From: Nitrospiria bacterium
GTDB lineage: Bacteria; Nitrospirota; UBA9217
Reading direction: 5' to 3'
DNA length: 39,712 nucleotides
NCBI GenBank assembly: GCA_919902495.1
Contig: CAKKRC010000056.1
Location: 1 to 39,712, forward strand
The translations under genes were made by a program, and so were the position numbers. Shown here piece after piece: positions 15,373 through 22,689 of this stretch. Each line of letters begins with the position of its first letter. The first letter of the stretch is position 1. The notes beneath the pieces are model-generated. The model did no database searches and had not been told where the DNA came from. It saw nothing but the letters and a program-made list of their open reading frames with translations.

Positions 15373-16968
15373 ATGGCAATCAACCCACAAGTCAGAGAGC
15401 AGATCAGGATGGACCTGATGAACGCGCCGCACGGGCACAAGGCCGAGACGATCCGCCGCTGGGCGATCATCGTCGGGCTGAAGCCACAGACCGTCTACAG
15501 CGCTCTCGAGCTGAACGCTCGCACGCGCAAGAGCGAGCCCGTCCGTCCGGAGCTGCGCGACTGGGCGAAGATCGTTGCCCAGGTCAAGAAGCGGCCGCCG
15601 ACGGAAGCCGGAGAGATCAGCACCGACCAGGCCGTGCGCATCGCCATCGAGAGCAAGCTCCTTCCTGTATCAGCCATGGATGTCTCCATCGGGACGTTCG
15701 ACCGCATCATGCGCGAGCTGGGCACAAATAAAAAATCCGTCCGCTGCAACCGGATCCAGGCCGACCGGCCGAACAAGGCGCATCATTTTGACGGCTCATC
15801 GAGCAACCACTTCTACATAGCGAACAAGGTCGGCAGCGAGTACGTCATGAAGATGCACCGCCCCGGCGCCGGCGGCTACAAGAACAAGCCCATCCCGGTG
15901 GACCGGCTTCGCCCGTATTACTATGGCCTGATCGACGATCACTCCGGCCGCGCCATCGCCCGCGTGACCGCGGCGATGAACGAGAACGCCGCGGACTCCG
16001 CGCTGTTCCTGTCATGGGCCTGGGCGGAGATGGGCCTGCCCGACGAGCTGCACATGGACCAGGGCATGCTCAAGAAGTGCTTTGCAACACGTGATTTCAT
16101 TGACCGGCTCAATATAGGATTGCCGGAGTACACGCCCTTCAACTCACGAGCGCACGGCAAGATCGAACGCACCTGGCGTACCACCTGGCAGCGGTTCGAG
16201 AAACAGTTTTTTGCCATGGATGACTGGCAGAAGTTTGAGATCCCGATGACGGAGTTCAACGCCCGGCTGCTCGGTTTTCTGGAGGAGCTGAACGCCCAGC
16301 CCCATCGGTACGAAAAGACCGTCACGCGGATGGACGCCTGGCGCCGCGTCATGTTGAACGGCGGGATCATCACCCTGCCGGCGGACGCCATCAGCACCAT
16401 CGCCCGGCGCGAGAAGCGCAAGGTGGATATCGCCGGGATGTTCGAGTACCGCGGCACGCCCTATGAGGTCAAGGGCTTGCACGACGCATGGGTGTACGTC
16501 TATGAGGGCGTGTTCGAAGACAAGCTCGTGGTCGAGGACATCGTCACACGCGAGCGCTTTGAGGTCCGGAACTTCAAGCCGTTGAACATCGGGGAGTTCA
16601 GGGGGCATGTTGAGACCGCTCACCAACGGGCAGTGAAGGACGGGGCGGAGTTGAACATACCGGAGGCGGCGACGTTATACAGCGGACGCGGAGACGCGGA
16701 GACGCGGGGACGCGGGGAGAACGTCATCAGCCTGCCGATCAGGACGACCGAGCGCGAAGTGGCGAGCGTGTTCGATGTGGAGCACTACGCGAGCCTCGAG
16801 GACGCGATGGCGGAGTTCACGGCGATCGTCGGTACGTTTCTGTCCGACCAGGACCGGCAGGCGATTGAGGGATTGATCGAAGAGAACAAGTTGGACAAGG
16901 CATACGTCGCCAACCTGGCACAGGAGATCAGGGGCGAATTGGAAGCTCGGAGAGCGATAGCGTTATAG
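15373..16968 (+). CDS. Transposase A, DDE integrase-core (MuA equivalent)
   Basis: 531 residues, against 663 for MuA. An N-terminal helix-turn-helix (about 22-48; KAETIRRWAIIVGLKPQTVY) precedes an RNase-H-like integrase core with Asp140 (HHFDGSSSN), Asp229 (LHMDQG) and Glu265 (RAHGKIERTWR). The core helper strand YYYGLIDDHSGRAIA is typical of rve domains. A C-terminal beta-barrel-like part (residues 345-410) and a charged tail complete the protein. It should cut and join phage ends during integration and replicative transposition with the ATPase at 17050. The second Asp to Glu spacing is 35, unlike the longer spacing in MuA. Around residues 436-449 the tandem DNA word GGAGACGCGG is read in frame as GRGDAETRGRGEN. 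Confidence 0.93.
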   Translation: MAINPQVREQIRMDLMNAPHGHKAETIRRWAIIVGLKPQTVYSALELNARTRKSEPVRPELRDWAKIVAQVKKRPPTEAGEISTDQAVRIAIESKLLPVSAMDVSIGTFDRIMRELGTNKKSVRCNRIQADRPNKAHHFDGSSSNHFYIANKVGSEYVMKMHRPGAGGYKNKPIPVDRLRPYYYGLIDDHSGRAIARVTAAMNENAADSALFLSWAWAEMGLPDELHMDQGMLKKCFATRDFIDRLNIGLPEYTPFNSRAHGKIERTWRTTWQRFEKQFFAMDDWQKFEIPMTEFNARLLGFLEELNAQPHRYEKTVTRMDAWRRVMLNGGIITLPADAISTIARREKRKVDIAGMFEYRGTPYEVKGLHDAWVYVYEGVFEDKLVVEDIVTRERFEVRNFKPLNIGEFRGHVETAHQRAVKDGAELNIPEAATLYSGRGDAETRGRGENVISLPIRTTEREVASVFDVEHYASLEDAMAEFTAIVGTFLSDQDRQAIEGLIEENKLDKAYVANLAQEIRGELEARRAIAL

Positions 16969-16977
16969 CGGGAGTAA

Positions 16978-17023
16978 CCCCACCCTGCCCCTCCCCTTAG
17001 GTAAGGGGAGGAAAAAGGAGGGG
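16978..17023. repeat. CCTCCCCTTA palindromic repeat
   Basis: CCTCCCCTTA (16990-16999) and TAAGGGGAGG (17002-17011) form a perfect 10-base inverted repeat with a two-base centre. It is flanked by CCCCACCCTG and GGAGGGG, a variant of the CTCACC/CTCTCCCC family. It lies between the transposase stop and the ATPase ribosome site and lacks a T-run, so it is not an obvious terminator. Confidence 0.65.
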
Positions 17024-17049
17024 TTAATTTATCACAAGGAGGATGTGCG

Positions 17050-18048
17050 ATGACAAAGCAGGTATCAGTATCGAAGTTAGAAGTGCTCAGCGAGTTCGGT
17101 TACAGCAGGGACCCTTTCAAGGGGTTCCTCATGGAGACGGCGGACAGTCTCCGCATCAAACGGCTCTTGAAGATCGGCGTCGAGAGCCGCGCCATGATCA
17201 GCATCATCGCGACGTATTGCCAGGGCAAGACCAGCGCGCTGGACCTCGCGTTCCAGGAGATCGACGCAACGGTAGTTCGGCTGTTCACGCCGGACAAAGA
17301 GCGCGTCGTAGTGAGCGACATAGAGAAGGCGCTGATACTCGGCCTGTCGAACGAGAGCTGCAAACGGACAAAGGAAGTCCGCGCCCGCCAGATCCGGCGC
17401 ATCATCGGCGAGGCCGCCCTGGTCAAGCCCGTGGTCCTCATCCTGGAGGAAGCTCACCGTATGCACGGCCAAACCCTCCGCGCCTTGAAGACCTTCCGCG
17501 AGCTGGAGTATCACGGCATGTCCCCGCTCTTCACCGTCGTGATGGTCGGCCAGTACGATCCCATGAGCAAGCGATACGTGGACGAGGTCCGGCTGCGGAC
17601 CGACAGCGTGAAGCTCAAGGGGCTCACCCGTGACGAGTCGAAGCAGTACCTCCTCCAGACCGTGGGCAAGAGCTTCGAGGACGACGCGGCTGAGGCGATC
17701 TCCCGCCTCGAGGTGGCGCGGAACTTCGGCACGCTCCAGGAGGCGGCCATCAACCTGATGGGCCGCGCCATGCAGCACGGCTCGAAGAAGGTCACTCCCG
17801 TGCATGTGTTCGAGATGTACAACGGCGGGATCAAGGAGCTGATGAAAAAGGCGCGCGTCAGTCTGGAGGACCTGTCCAAGGAAACCGGGATCCCGAAGAG
17901 CACGCTCTCCCTCGTGACGAACGAAAACCAGGGCACCATGACCGACGACAAAATGAGCGAGACCCGGAGCGCCGTGGCCAGTGTTCTCGGCAAGCGGCTG
18001 AAGGTGAACATCGAGCAGGCCGAGGCGGCGGAGGTGAAGGCGTCGTAG
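17050..18048 (+). CDS. Transposition AAA+ ATPase (MuB equivalent)
   Basis: 332 residues, near the 312 of MuB. The AAA+ core has a P-loop that departs from GxxGxGKT (ATYCQGKTS, residues 54-62), a Walker B VVLILEEAH (128-136) and a sensor region ending FTVVMVGQYDP. Unlike MuB, the helix-turn-helix lies at the C-terminus (about 270-295; VSLEDLSKETGIPKSTLSLV). MuB-type ATPases coat target DNA, deliver it to the transposase and give target immunity. CAAGGAGG precedes the ATG. The gap to the transposase is 81 bases of repeat. Confidence 0.88.
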   Translation: MTKQVSVSKLEVLSEFGYSRDPFKGFLMETADSLRIKRLLKIGVESRAMISIIATYCQGKTSALDLAFQEIDATVVRLFTPDKERVVVSDIEKALILGLSNESCKRTKEVRARQIRRIIGEAALVKPVVLILEEAHRMHGQTLRALKTFRELEYHGMSPLFTVVMVGQYDPMSKRYVDEVRLRTDSVKLKGLTRDESKQYLLQTVGKSFEDDAAEAISRLEVARNFGTLQEAAINLMGRAMQHGSKKVTPVHVFEMYNGGIKELMKKARVSLEDLSKETGIPKSTLSLVTNENQGTMTDDKMSETRSAVASVLGKRLKVNIEQAEAAEVKAS

Positions 18049-18113
18049 AAACAGAGGTCAGAGGACAGACCGCTGCGCTGACAGAGGACAGACAAAGGAC
18101 AAGGAGAAGAGCG

Positions 18114-18326
18114 ATGAAAGGACGAGATAAGAGGCGGAGAGTAAAGAGCCGCAAGAACGAAGTTCCACTTGAGCGGCTGCGGCACTGCAGCGGTGTCATG
18201 GCCGCGTTAATAGACGCATCCACCTGCACCGCAGAGCAGCGCTTCCAGAAAAGCCAGGCGATCAACTGCTGCGACGGGTGCCCACATGCAGCGGTCGACG
18301 CGGCTACAAGACCACCCCTCACCTAA
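18114..18326 (+). CDS. Small Cys-rich early protein
   Basis: 70 residues with AAGGAGAAGAG upstream. A very basic start (MKGRDKRRRVKSRKNE) is followed by four Cys in HCSGVMAALIDASTC and CCDGCPHA, a likely zinc site. The last residues (RPPLT) and the stop come from the inserted palindromic repeat at 18311-18350, which has replaced the natural end. Similar small Cys-containing proteins occur beside MuB in related phages; function unknown. Confidence 0.6.
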   Translation: MKGRDKRRRVKSRKNEVPLERLRHCSGVMAALIDASTCTAEQRFQKSQAINCCDGCPHAAVDAATRPPLT

Positions 18327-18350
18327 CCTCTCCCCCAAGGGGAGAGGGAT
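18311..18350. repeat. CTCACC/CTCTCCCC palindromic repeat, copy 2
   Basis: ACCCCTCACCTAACCTCTCC followed by CCCAAGGGGAGAGGG. The arms CCTCTCCCC and GGGGAGAGG are perfectly complementary around a short centre. It overlaps the 3' end of the gene at 18114 and lies just before the ribosome site of the next gene. Confidence 0.75.
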
Positions 18351-18366
18351 GAGAACAGGAGGACAC

Positions 18367-18819
18367 ATGGACAAAAGGGACAAAGTGATAGCAACGCTGA
18401 TCGTGCTGATCGTTCTCACGATCGCCGCGCTGCAGTTCGGCATGTACGTCGGCCGTACAGCGAACGCAGAGGCAACGGTACGAACGCCGGAGCAGGCGAC
18501 CATCGACCTGCTCAAACAGCAGTTGGCCGAGGCCCGGCTCAACGCGGAAGTGGAAAAGGAGAAACTCTCGATCATCCTGTGCGAGAGCGACTACAACAGG
18601 AACAACGGCACCATCCGTCACACGGCCTGGGGCGACGGCGGCAAGAGCTACGGCGTCGCGCAATTCCAGTTCCGGACGTTCAACGATCTGCGGACCCAGG
18701 CGGGCCGTCCGGATCTCCGGTGGAAGAACAGGGACGATCAGATCTGGCTCCTGGACTGGGCGCTGCGGCACGGGTATGGGAAGTACTGGACGTGCTACAG
18801 CAGACGGGGTGAGTCATGA
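18367..18819 (+). CDS. Membrane-anchored lytic transglycosylase-like protein
   Basis: 150 residues from ATG 18367 (AGGAGGACAC upstream). One N-terminal transmembrane segment (8-28, VIATLIVLIVLTIAALQFGM) and a helical stalk (40-70) lead to a compact muramidase-like domain: Glu73 in LCESDYN, then GDGGKSYGVAQFQFRTFNDL and WLLDWALRHGYGKYW. The E-S ... G-K-S-Y-G-x-x-Q-F order is that of small SLT-type transglycosylases. The catalytic domain should face the periplasm. It is encoded among early genes rather than in the late lysis region, and is the only peptidoglycan-cutting candidate in the window. It may be a signal-anchor endolysin or act earlier. The stop overlaps the next ATG. Confidence 0.65.
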   Translation: MDKRDKVIATLIVLIVLTIAALQFGMYVGRTANAEATVRTPEQATIDLLKQQLAEARLNAEVEKEKLSIILCESDYNRNNGTIRHTAWGDGGKSYGVAQFQFRTFNDLRTQAGRPDLRWKNRDDQIWLLDWALRHGYGKYWTCYSRRGES

Positions 18820-18977
18820 GCGCCTGCATCTACCGCCACGCCGGGAAGCCCCGGATCTGCGGCCAGGACAAACGGCCCTGCCGGTGGTGGCGCGCCGCGT
18901 GGTGCATCAGCACGGACGTGATCGGCGCCGCGTGTCAGGCGTTTTTGAAAATGATACTCGGAGGAGGGTGCGACTGA
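18816..18977 (+). CDS. Small Cys/Trp-rich protein
   Basis: 53 residues in an ATGA overlap with the preceding gene and a TGATG overlap with the next. It contains six Cys (SACIY, ICGQ, PCRWW, AWCIS, ACQA, GCD) and a Trp/Arg cluster. It may bind metal. The short length, but tight coupling on both sides, supports it being translated. Confidence 0.5.
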   Translation: MSACIYRHAGKPRICGQDKRPCRWWRAAWCISTDVIGAACQAFLKMILGGGCD

Positions 18978-19138
18978 TGGAAGCCCCGGAGAGAGAAGAG
19001 CTCTTGCGCAACATGCTCCTTGATCTGGTCGAAAAGGGCAACACTGTCGACGATGCCGAGGAGATCATCGAGAACAACCTTGAATACGTCGCAGATGAGG
19101 CCCGCAGCAGCCTGGTTAACATTCTGAGGGAGGAGTAA
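18977..19138 (+). CDS. Small acidic helical protein
   Basis: 53 residues from ATG 18977, preceded by CGGAGGAGGG and coupled to the upstream stop. The composition is strongly acidic (EAPEREELLRNMLLDLVEKG; DDAEEIIENNLEYVADEARS) and fully helical in appearance. It could be a small protein inhibitor or adaptor; no homologue recognised. Confidence 0.55.
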   Translation: MEAPEREELLRNMLLDLVEKGNTVDDAEEIIENNLEYVADEARSSLVNILREE

Positions 19139-19140
19139 AA

Positions 19141-19665
19141 ATGACAACCATGTTCGACATAGACAAAGCCGCCCAGGCCTACAGCCAGGCGCACGACGCG
19201 CTGCGCGACGAGATGCAGATCGTCGAGTTGGCTATCTCGGGAATCAAGGATGCGCACCACAAGGCCCTGCGCAAGCTCGTGGCCCAGGCGGCGGACAAGA
19301 AGGCGATGCTCGGGAACATCATCAAAGAAAACCCCGCGCTGTTCGCGAGTCCGAAGACGCGGATCATCCACGGCGTGAAACTCGGGTTTAGGAAAGGCTC
19401 GGGCAAGCTCGACTGGGACAGTGATGAACTGGTCGTAAAGCTCATCAAAAAGAAACTCCCCGAGGAAATGTGGGAGATCCTGATCAAGAAGACCGAGAAG
19501 CCGCGCAAGGACGGGTTGAACGGCCTCGACGTGAACGACCTGAAAAAGATCGGCGTCACCGCCGAGGACACCGGCGACCAGGTCGTCATCAAGCCGACGG
19601 ACAGCGAGATCGACAAGCTCGTCGACGCGCTGCTGGCGGAAGCGGAAGAGCCGGAGGCGGCGTGA
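19141..19665 (+). CDS. Gam-like host-nuclease inhibitor
   Basis: 174 residues, the same length as Mu Gam. An N-terminal helical, coiled-coil part (AAQAYSQAHDALRDEMQIVE) leads to KPKTR-like SPKTRIIHGVKLGFRKGSGKL, then VVKLIKKKLPEEMWEI, LKKIGVTAEDTGDQVVIKPT and a C-terminal helix. The order matches the Gam family of Mu, relatives of bacterial Ku, which bind DNA ends and shield them from exonucleases. The early position after the transposition genes agrees with Mu. The assignment rests on pattern similarity and length. Confidence 0.65.
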   Translation: MTTMFDIDKAAQAYSQAHDALRDEMQIVELAISGIKDAHHKALRKLVAQAADKKAMLGNIIKENPALFASPKTRIIHGVKLGFRKGSGKLDWDSDELVVKLIKKKLPEEMWEILIKKTEKPRKDGLNGLDVNDLKKIGVTAEDTGDQVVIKPTDSEIDKLVDALLAEAEEPEAA

Positions 19666-19967
19666 TGGAAAACAGGGGCCAGGGTCCAGGGGCCGGGGTT
19701 CGGGAAGAGATCCAGTTCACCGCCGAGGACCTCGCCCGGCTCAGATCGTCCGCCGAGTCCGCCGCGGCGATCGCCAGGCGCCACGGCTGCCGTGATGCCA
19801 CCTACCAGGAGCGGCGCTGGGAGTTCGCCAAAGACTGGGCAGCGGGCAACCGGTGGAACACCAAGAAGAGCTGGAACTGGGCACGGGAGATAAAGAAGGA
19901 ACTGGACGAGATGAAGCGGAAAGGCATCGAGGGATCGCGCTACGGGACGGCGAGGGCGGCGCGATGA
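19665..19967 (+). CDS. Small basic early protein
   Basis: 100 residues from ATG 19665 in a TGATG overlap. The first 15 codons are made of the GGGTCCAGGGGCC-type repeat (MENRGQGPGAGVREE). The rest contains a possible helix-turn-helix (LRSSAESAAAIARRHGCRDA, then TYQERRWEFAKDW) and a basic tail. The repeat seems to have supplied a new N-terminus. Function unknown. Confidence 0.55.
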   Translation: MENRGQGPGAGVREEIQFTAEDLARLRSSAESAAAIARRHGCRDATYQERRWEFAKDWAAGNRWNTKKSWNWAREIKKELDEMKRKGIEGSRYGTARAAR

Positions 19968-20095
19968 GCGACGAGAAAAAGACCTGCGGGCAGTGCGGCC
20001 GGTACAACCTCGGGAAGTGCATGCGGTATGGATATTTCATAAGCGCCCGCGGGCTCGCGTGCGAGAGCTTCGAAGGTAGGAAGGAAGGAAGGTAA
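19964..20095 (+). CDS. Small zinc-finger protein
   Basis: 43 residues, ATGA overlap with the previous gene. CGQCGRYNLGKC and CESF give a four-Cys zinc site, a layout common among tiny phage proteins. The last codons are GAAGG words (GRKEGR). Too short for a function call. Confidence 0.5.
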   Translation: MSDEKKTCGQCGRYNLGKCMRYGYFISARGLACESFEGRKEGR

Positions 20096-20104
20096 GAGGG
20101 AAAG

Positions 20105-20272
20105 ATGAACTGCCACATCTGCAACGCGACGATCAATCCACCCGAGCCCCGCCTCACGGCGACGACGTTCCATTTCTGGGCGCGGTGCTGTCCGGCCTGC
20201 CAGCAGAAATACGGAGAGAGGGATGCGGACGGGAAGATCATCACCAAGCTGGAGAAGAAGGAAAAGGTATGA
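20105..20272 (+). CDS. Small zinc-ribbon protein
   Basis: 55 residues reading MNCHICNATINPPEPRLTAT then CCPACQQKYGER and a Lys-rich tail. Two CxxC pairs about 25 residues apart suggest a single zinc ribbon. GAGGGAAAG precedes the ATG and the stop overlaps the next ATG. Not recognised further; Mu Com is also a small zinc protein but lies elsewhere in Mu. Confidence 0.5.
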   Translation: MNCHICNATINPPEPRLTATTFHFWARCCPACQQKYGERDADGKIITKLEKKEKV

Positions 20273-20451
20273 GCAGCAAGCGCGGCATACGGCGAAAGCA
20301 GTGCCAGGGGAAGCGGGCGCTCTGCAACGAGGACCACGCCCGCCGCGAGGCAGCGAAAGGCCGCCGCCGGACCGGCGACGATATCCGGTCCTACCGCTGC
20401 CCGCATTGCAGCTGGTGGCACATCGGACACCACAGCGCGAGGAAGATCTAA
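20269..20451 (+). CDS. Small basic zinc-finger-like protein
   Basis: 60 residues, highly basic (KRGIRRKQCQGKRALCN; ARREAAKGRRRTGDD), ending RCPHCSWWHIGHHSARK. The CPHC-x(n)-HxGH arrangement is a small treble-clef/HNH-like zinc motif frequent in phage early proteins. Overlaps both neighbours (ATGA, TAATG). Nucleic-acid binding is likely from charge. Confidence 0.55.
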   Translation: MSSKRGIRRKQCQGKRALCNEDHARREAAKGRRRTGDDIRSYRCPHCSWWHIGHHSARKI

Positions 20452-20828
20452 TGAGCAGCAGCGATCAAATAACGCTTGACCTGAGCGAGCCGCAGATGAC
20501 CTCGGAAGAGACTGCGGTTTGGAACGTGCTCCGCATGTGCAAGGGCCGCGAGCTCGCCATCCTCGGGCCGGACATCGAAGACCTCACGGGCATCCGGTAT
20601 AAGCAGGTCCAAAAAGTGATCAACGGCCTCCGCTGCCATCACATGAAACTGATCGGCTCCGGGACGTTCGGTTATTACCTGCCACAGACGCGGGAAGAGA
20701 TGGACGCGGTGACGCACTACATCAGCCACCGGGCGATCATGGCTCTGCACACGATCAGTAAACTGCGGAAGCTCAGCATGGATGAGGTTTACGGACAGGC
20801 GAAAATAGTGTATGAGAGGGCGGGGTAA
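20451..20828 (+). CDS. Winged-helix-like early protein
   Basis: 125 residues from ATG 20451. A central winged-helix pattern (VWNVLRMCKGRELAILGPDI, LTGIRYKQVQKVINGLRCHH, then GSGTFGYYLP as the wing) resembles small regulators of phage early operons. The C-terminal helix region (YISHRAIMALHTISKLRKLS) may dimerise. No specific family. Confidence 0.6.
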   Translation: MSSSDQITLDLSEPQMTSEETAVWNVLRMCKGRELAILGPDIEDLTGIRYKQVQKVINGLRCHHMKLIGSGTFGYYLPQTREEMDAVTHYISHRAIMALHTISKLRKLSMDEVYGQAKIVYERAG

Positions 20829-20857
20829 GAAAAACTGGTTGGAACTTGGAGGTTGCT

Positions 20858-21211
20858 TTGAAACACATTGGACTTCACGCCCACAGATTGAACGAGAATA
20901 ACCCCCGCGAGATCGCATTCTCCGAAATATGGAAAGAAGAAAACAATCGGGACAGGGCTATTGGACTCGGAAATGGAACCTTGCAAGACCTGATGATTCA
21001 AATTTCCAGCGAACCTAAAGAGGGATTTCATCGAACATTCGGGCATCATCTGTCTGCAGGCGGAAGCTATGCAAAATGTTCCTATGAAATCACGCAACGA
21101 GACGCAGAGATCGTCGCCACGGTGGTTCAATGGCTCGGGTCGAACGTCGGCATGTGCTTTCTCGGGCAAGCGTTGAAAAAGTTTGGAAAGCAAATAGTCG
21201 ATATTAAGTAG
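20858..21211 (+). CDS. Low-GC cargo gene, unknown
   Basis: 117 residues from TTG 20858, chosen because GGAGG ends five bases upstream; an in-frame TTG at 20846 is less well placed. Composition is visibly more AT-rich than the surrounding phage genes, with AAT, GAA and ATT codons. The C-terminal portion (EITQRDAEIVATVVQWLGSN, GMCFLGQALKKFG) looks like a compact alpha/beta domain. I recognise no family. Base composition and isolation by gaps on both sides suggest a recently acquired cargo gene. Confidence 0.6.
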   Translation: MKHIGLHAHRLNENNPREIAFSEIWKEENNRDRAIGLGNGTLQDLMIQISSEPKEGFHRTFGHHLSAGGSYAKCSYEITQRDAEIVATVVQWLGSNVGMCFLGQALKKFGKQIVDIK

Positions 21212-21284
21212 TTCCAACCCGCGGATGAGCGGCGAAGCGCAGCGGAGTCCGTCTCGATCCGCTGGTTGAAAAGGAGGCGCGACA

Positions 21285-21827
21285 ATGGCGATGAACACCG
21301 CAACCAATCATGATTTGAAAATCCGCAAACGAGTGCAGCTCGTCCACATCGCCGCGAACGAACTGGGGCTCCTGGACCCGAAGAAGCACGACACGGATCC
21401 TGACGACGAATATCACACGATCCTGAAACGCTGGAACCGCCCCGGCACCCGCCAGCCGGTCACCTCGTCGCTACAGATGAGCTATCAACAGCTCGGGGAG
21501 CTGTTGGATTTTATGACGGCGCTGGGGTTCAAACTGAAAAGCAAGGGTCCAGGGTCCGGGGTCCAGGGGCCAGTTCACCCCTCACCCCAGCCCTCTCCCC
21601 CAAGGGTAGAGGGAACATCGAAGAAATACGCCTCAAGTCTTGACGGCCTCCGCGAAGAAATAACCGACCTGGCCCGCGAGCGCTGGGGAGACTCCTGGGA
21701 GCAGAGCCTGAACAAGCTCTGCCGGAAGTTCGGCGTGAGCCATTGGCGGTTTCTGAACGTGAACCACGGCAAGGCGGTGAAACAGCGGATTGAGAGCTGG
21801 CAGCAGGGAGAGGCGGAAACGGTATGA
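21285..21827 (+). CDS. gemA: Mu gp16/GemA-like protein
   Basis: 180 residues, AAAAGGAGG upstream. The N-terminal domain (RKRVQLVHIAANELGLLDPK, EYHTILKRW, MSYQQLGELLDFMTALGFKL) matches the DUF1018/gp16 family. The C-terminal domain (LAREHW-like LARERWGDSWEQSLNKLCRK, FGVSHWRFLN) completes it. Between them, residues 87-110 are encoded by two different inserted repeats (see the separate entry). GemA of Mu affects host gene expression and DNA topology, but its biochemical role is unclear. The stop overlaps the Mor/C-like start. Confidence 0.75.
   Translation: MAMNTATNHDLKIRKRVQLVHIAANELGLLDPKKHDTDPDDEYHTILKRWNRPGTRQPVTSSLQMSYQQLGELLDFMTALGFKLKSKGPGSGVQGPVHPSPQPSPPRVEGTSKKYASSLDGLREEITDLARERWGDSWEQSLNKLCRKFGVSHWRFLNVNHGKAVKQRIESWQQGEAETV
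21543..21614. repeat. Two repeats inserted in frame in gemA-like gene
   Basis: Bases 21543-21574 are AGGGTCCAGGGTCCGGGGTC-type words and 21575-21614 are a CTCACC/CTCTCCCC palindromic repeat. They lie back to back and read in frame as KGPGSGVQGPV and HPSPQPSPPRVEG. They enlarge the linker between the two domains of the gp16-like protein without breaking the frame. Confidence 0.8.
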
Positions 21828-22195
21828 ACGAGACCGAAGAACCAAAGTCAAAATACGACTGGCTCCTGGACATGAAGCAGACGGAGCTGCGCGCCGTGCT
21901 CAAACAGCACGAGGGCGACATGCTGCACGCCTACGACAAGGGCGGCATCGACCTGGTCACCGCGCTGTGGGAGCACCTCGCCGGGATCCCGGTGTATCCC
22001 TCGAAAAAGGCGTTCTATAAACTCGCCGCCATGTACGTGCGCCAACACTACGATCCGGCGGACTCGGCGTTCAGCAAAAAGATGCTGGCCGCGCGGATAG
22101 GCGTGTCGCTGCGGTTCGTAGAGCTGGCCCTGGCGACGACGGACAAGACGGATGTGCGGCAGATAGACGCGTTTGAGAAGCAGGCTGAAGGCTAA
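21824..22195 (+). CDS. mor: Mor/C-family transcription activator
   Basis: 123 residues, near the 129-140 of Mu Mor and C. The dimerisation part (DKGGIDLVTALWEHLAGIPVY) and PSKKAF are followed by the helix-turn-helix (about 84-104; FSKKMLAARIGVSLRFVELA). This is the family layout in which a G-Y-P/V-P strand precedes the DNA-binding helix. It probably switches on middle/late transcription. Only one family member is seen here, so it may combine the Mor and C roles. Its proposed targets are the 23-base elements at 23600 and 33739. The last codons run into GGCTGAAG words. Confidence 0.8.
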   Translation: MNETEEPKSKYDWLLDMKQTELRAVLKQHEGDMLHAYDKGGIDLVTALWEHLAGIPVYPSKKAFYKLAAMYVRQHYDPADSAFSKKMLAARIGVSLRFVELALATTDKTDVRQIDAFEKQAEG

Positions 22196-22213
22196 AGGCT
22201 GAAGGGAAAACCA

Positions 22214-22645
22214 ATGGTCCGAAAAAAGATCGACATAGCCGAAAAGAAAAAGCACCTGAACTTTGTGATGCTCTCCGAGAAAGAATACTCCGACCTCTGC
22301 AACCGGCTCGGGCCGGACGGCGCAGCGGACTGGATCGAGGAGCTGGATCTCTACCTGGGCAGCAAGGGCGATCCCTACGAGAGCCACTATTACACCATCC
22401 TCACCTGGGCGCGGAGAAAAATGAAGAAGGACGCGGTGACGAGTCCGGGGAACAGCGCCGTCCTGGACCGGTTCATCGAGGACCTGAAGACCTGCCCCTC
22501 CATGCCGGTCATGAAGCCCGAGGCGCATGCCGCCGCGTTCGCCGCGCTGCAGAAGCTCAAGACCCCCTGGCCGAAGCTCCGGCAGCAGCTCCTGGACGAC
22601 CCGACAATTGAAAAAAAGATCAGGGCGGCGTATCTCGCCCCTTGA
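22214..22645 (+). CDS. Phage protein resembling replication-protein C-terminus
   Basis: 143 residues, AAGGGAAAACC upstream. The block FVMLSEKEYSDLCNRLGPDG then WIEELDLYLGSKGDPYESHY and YTILTWARRK is the pattern found at the C-terminus of many phage replication/DnaD-like proteins, where it may contact DNA or helicase. Here it is almost a stand-alone domain. Role unknown. The stop lies within the -35 box of the next promoter. Confidence 0.55.
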   Translation: MVRKKIDIAEKKKHLNFVMLSEKEYSDLCNRLGPDGAADWIEELDLYLGSKGDPYESHYYTILTWARRKMKKDAVTSPGNSAVLDRFIEDLKTCPSMPVMKPEAHAAAFAALQKLKTPWPKLRQQLLDDPTIEKKIRAAYLAP

Positions 22646-22670
22646 CGTATGAACTGGAGTCAAATATACT
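22642..22670 (+). promoter_or_regulatory. Sigma-70 promoter of lipoprotein moron
   Basis: TTGACG at 22642-22647 and TATACT at 22665-22670 with a 17-base spacer, each one mismatch from consensus. Predicted start is near 22677, 13 bases before the lipoprotein ATG with its GGAGG at 22678-22682. It needs no phage activator, so the gene can be expressed in the lysogen. Confidence 0.7.
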
Positions 22671-22689
22671 TTGGTCTGGAGGTAGAGCG

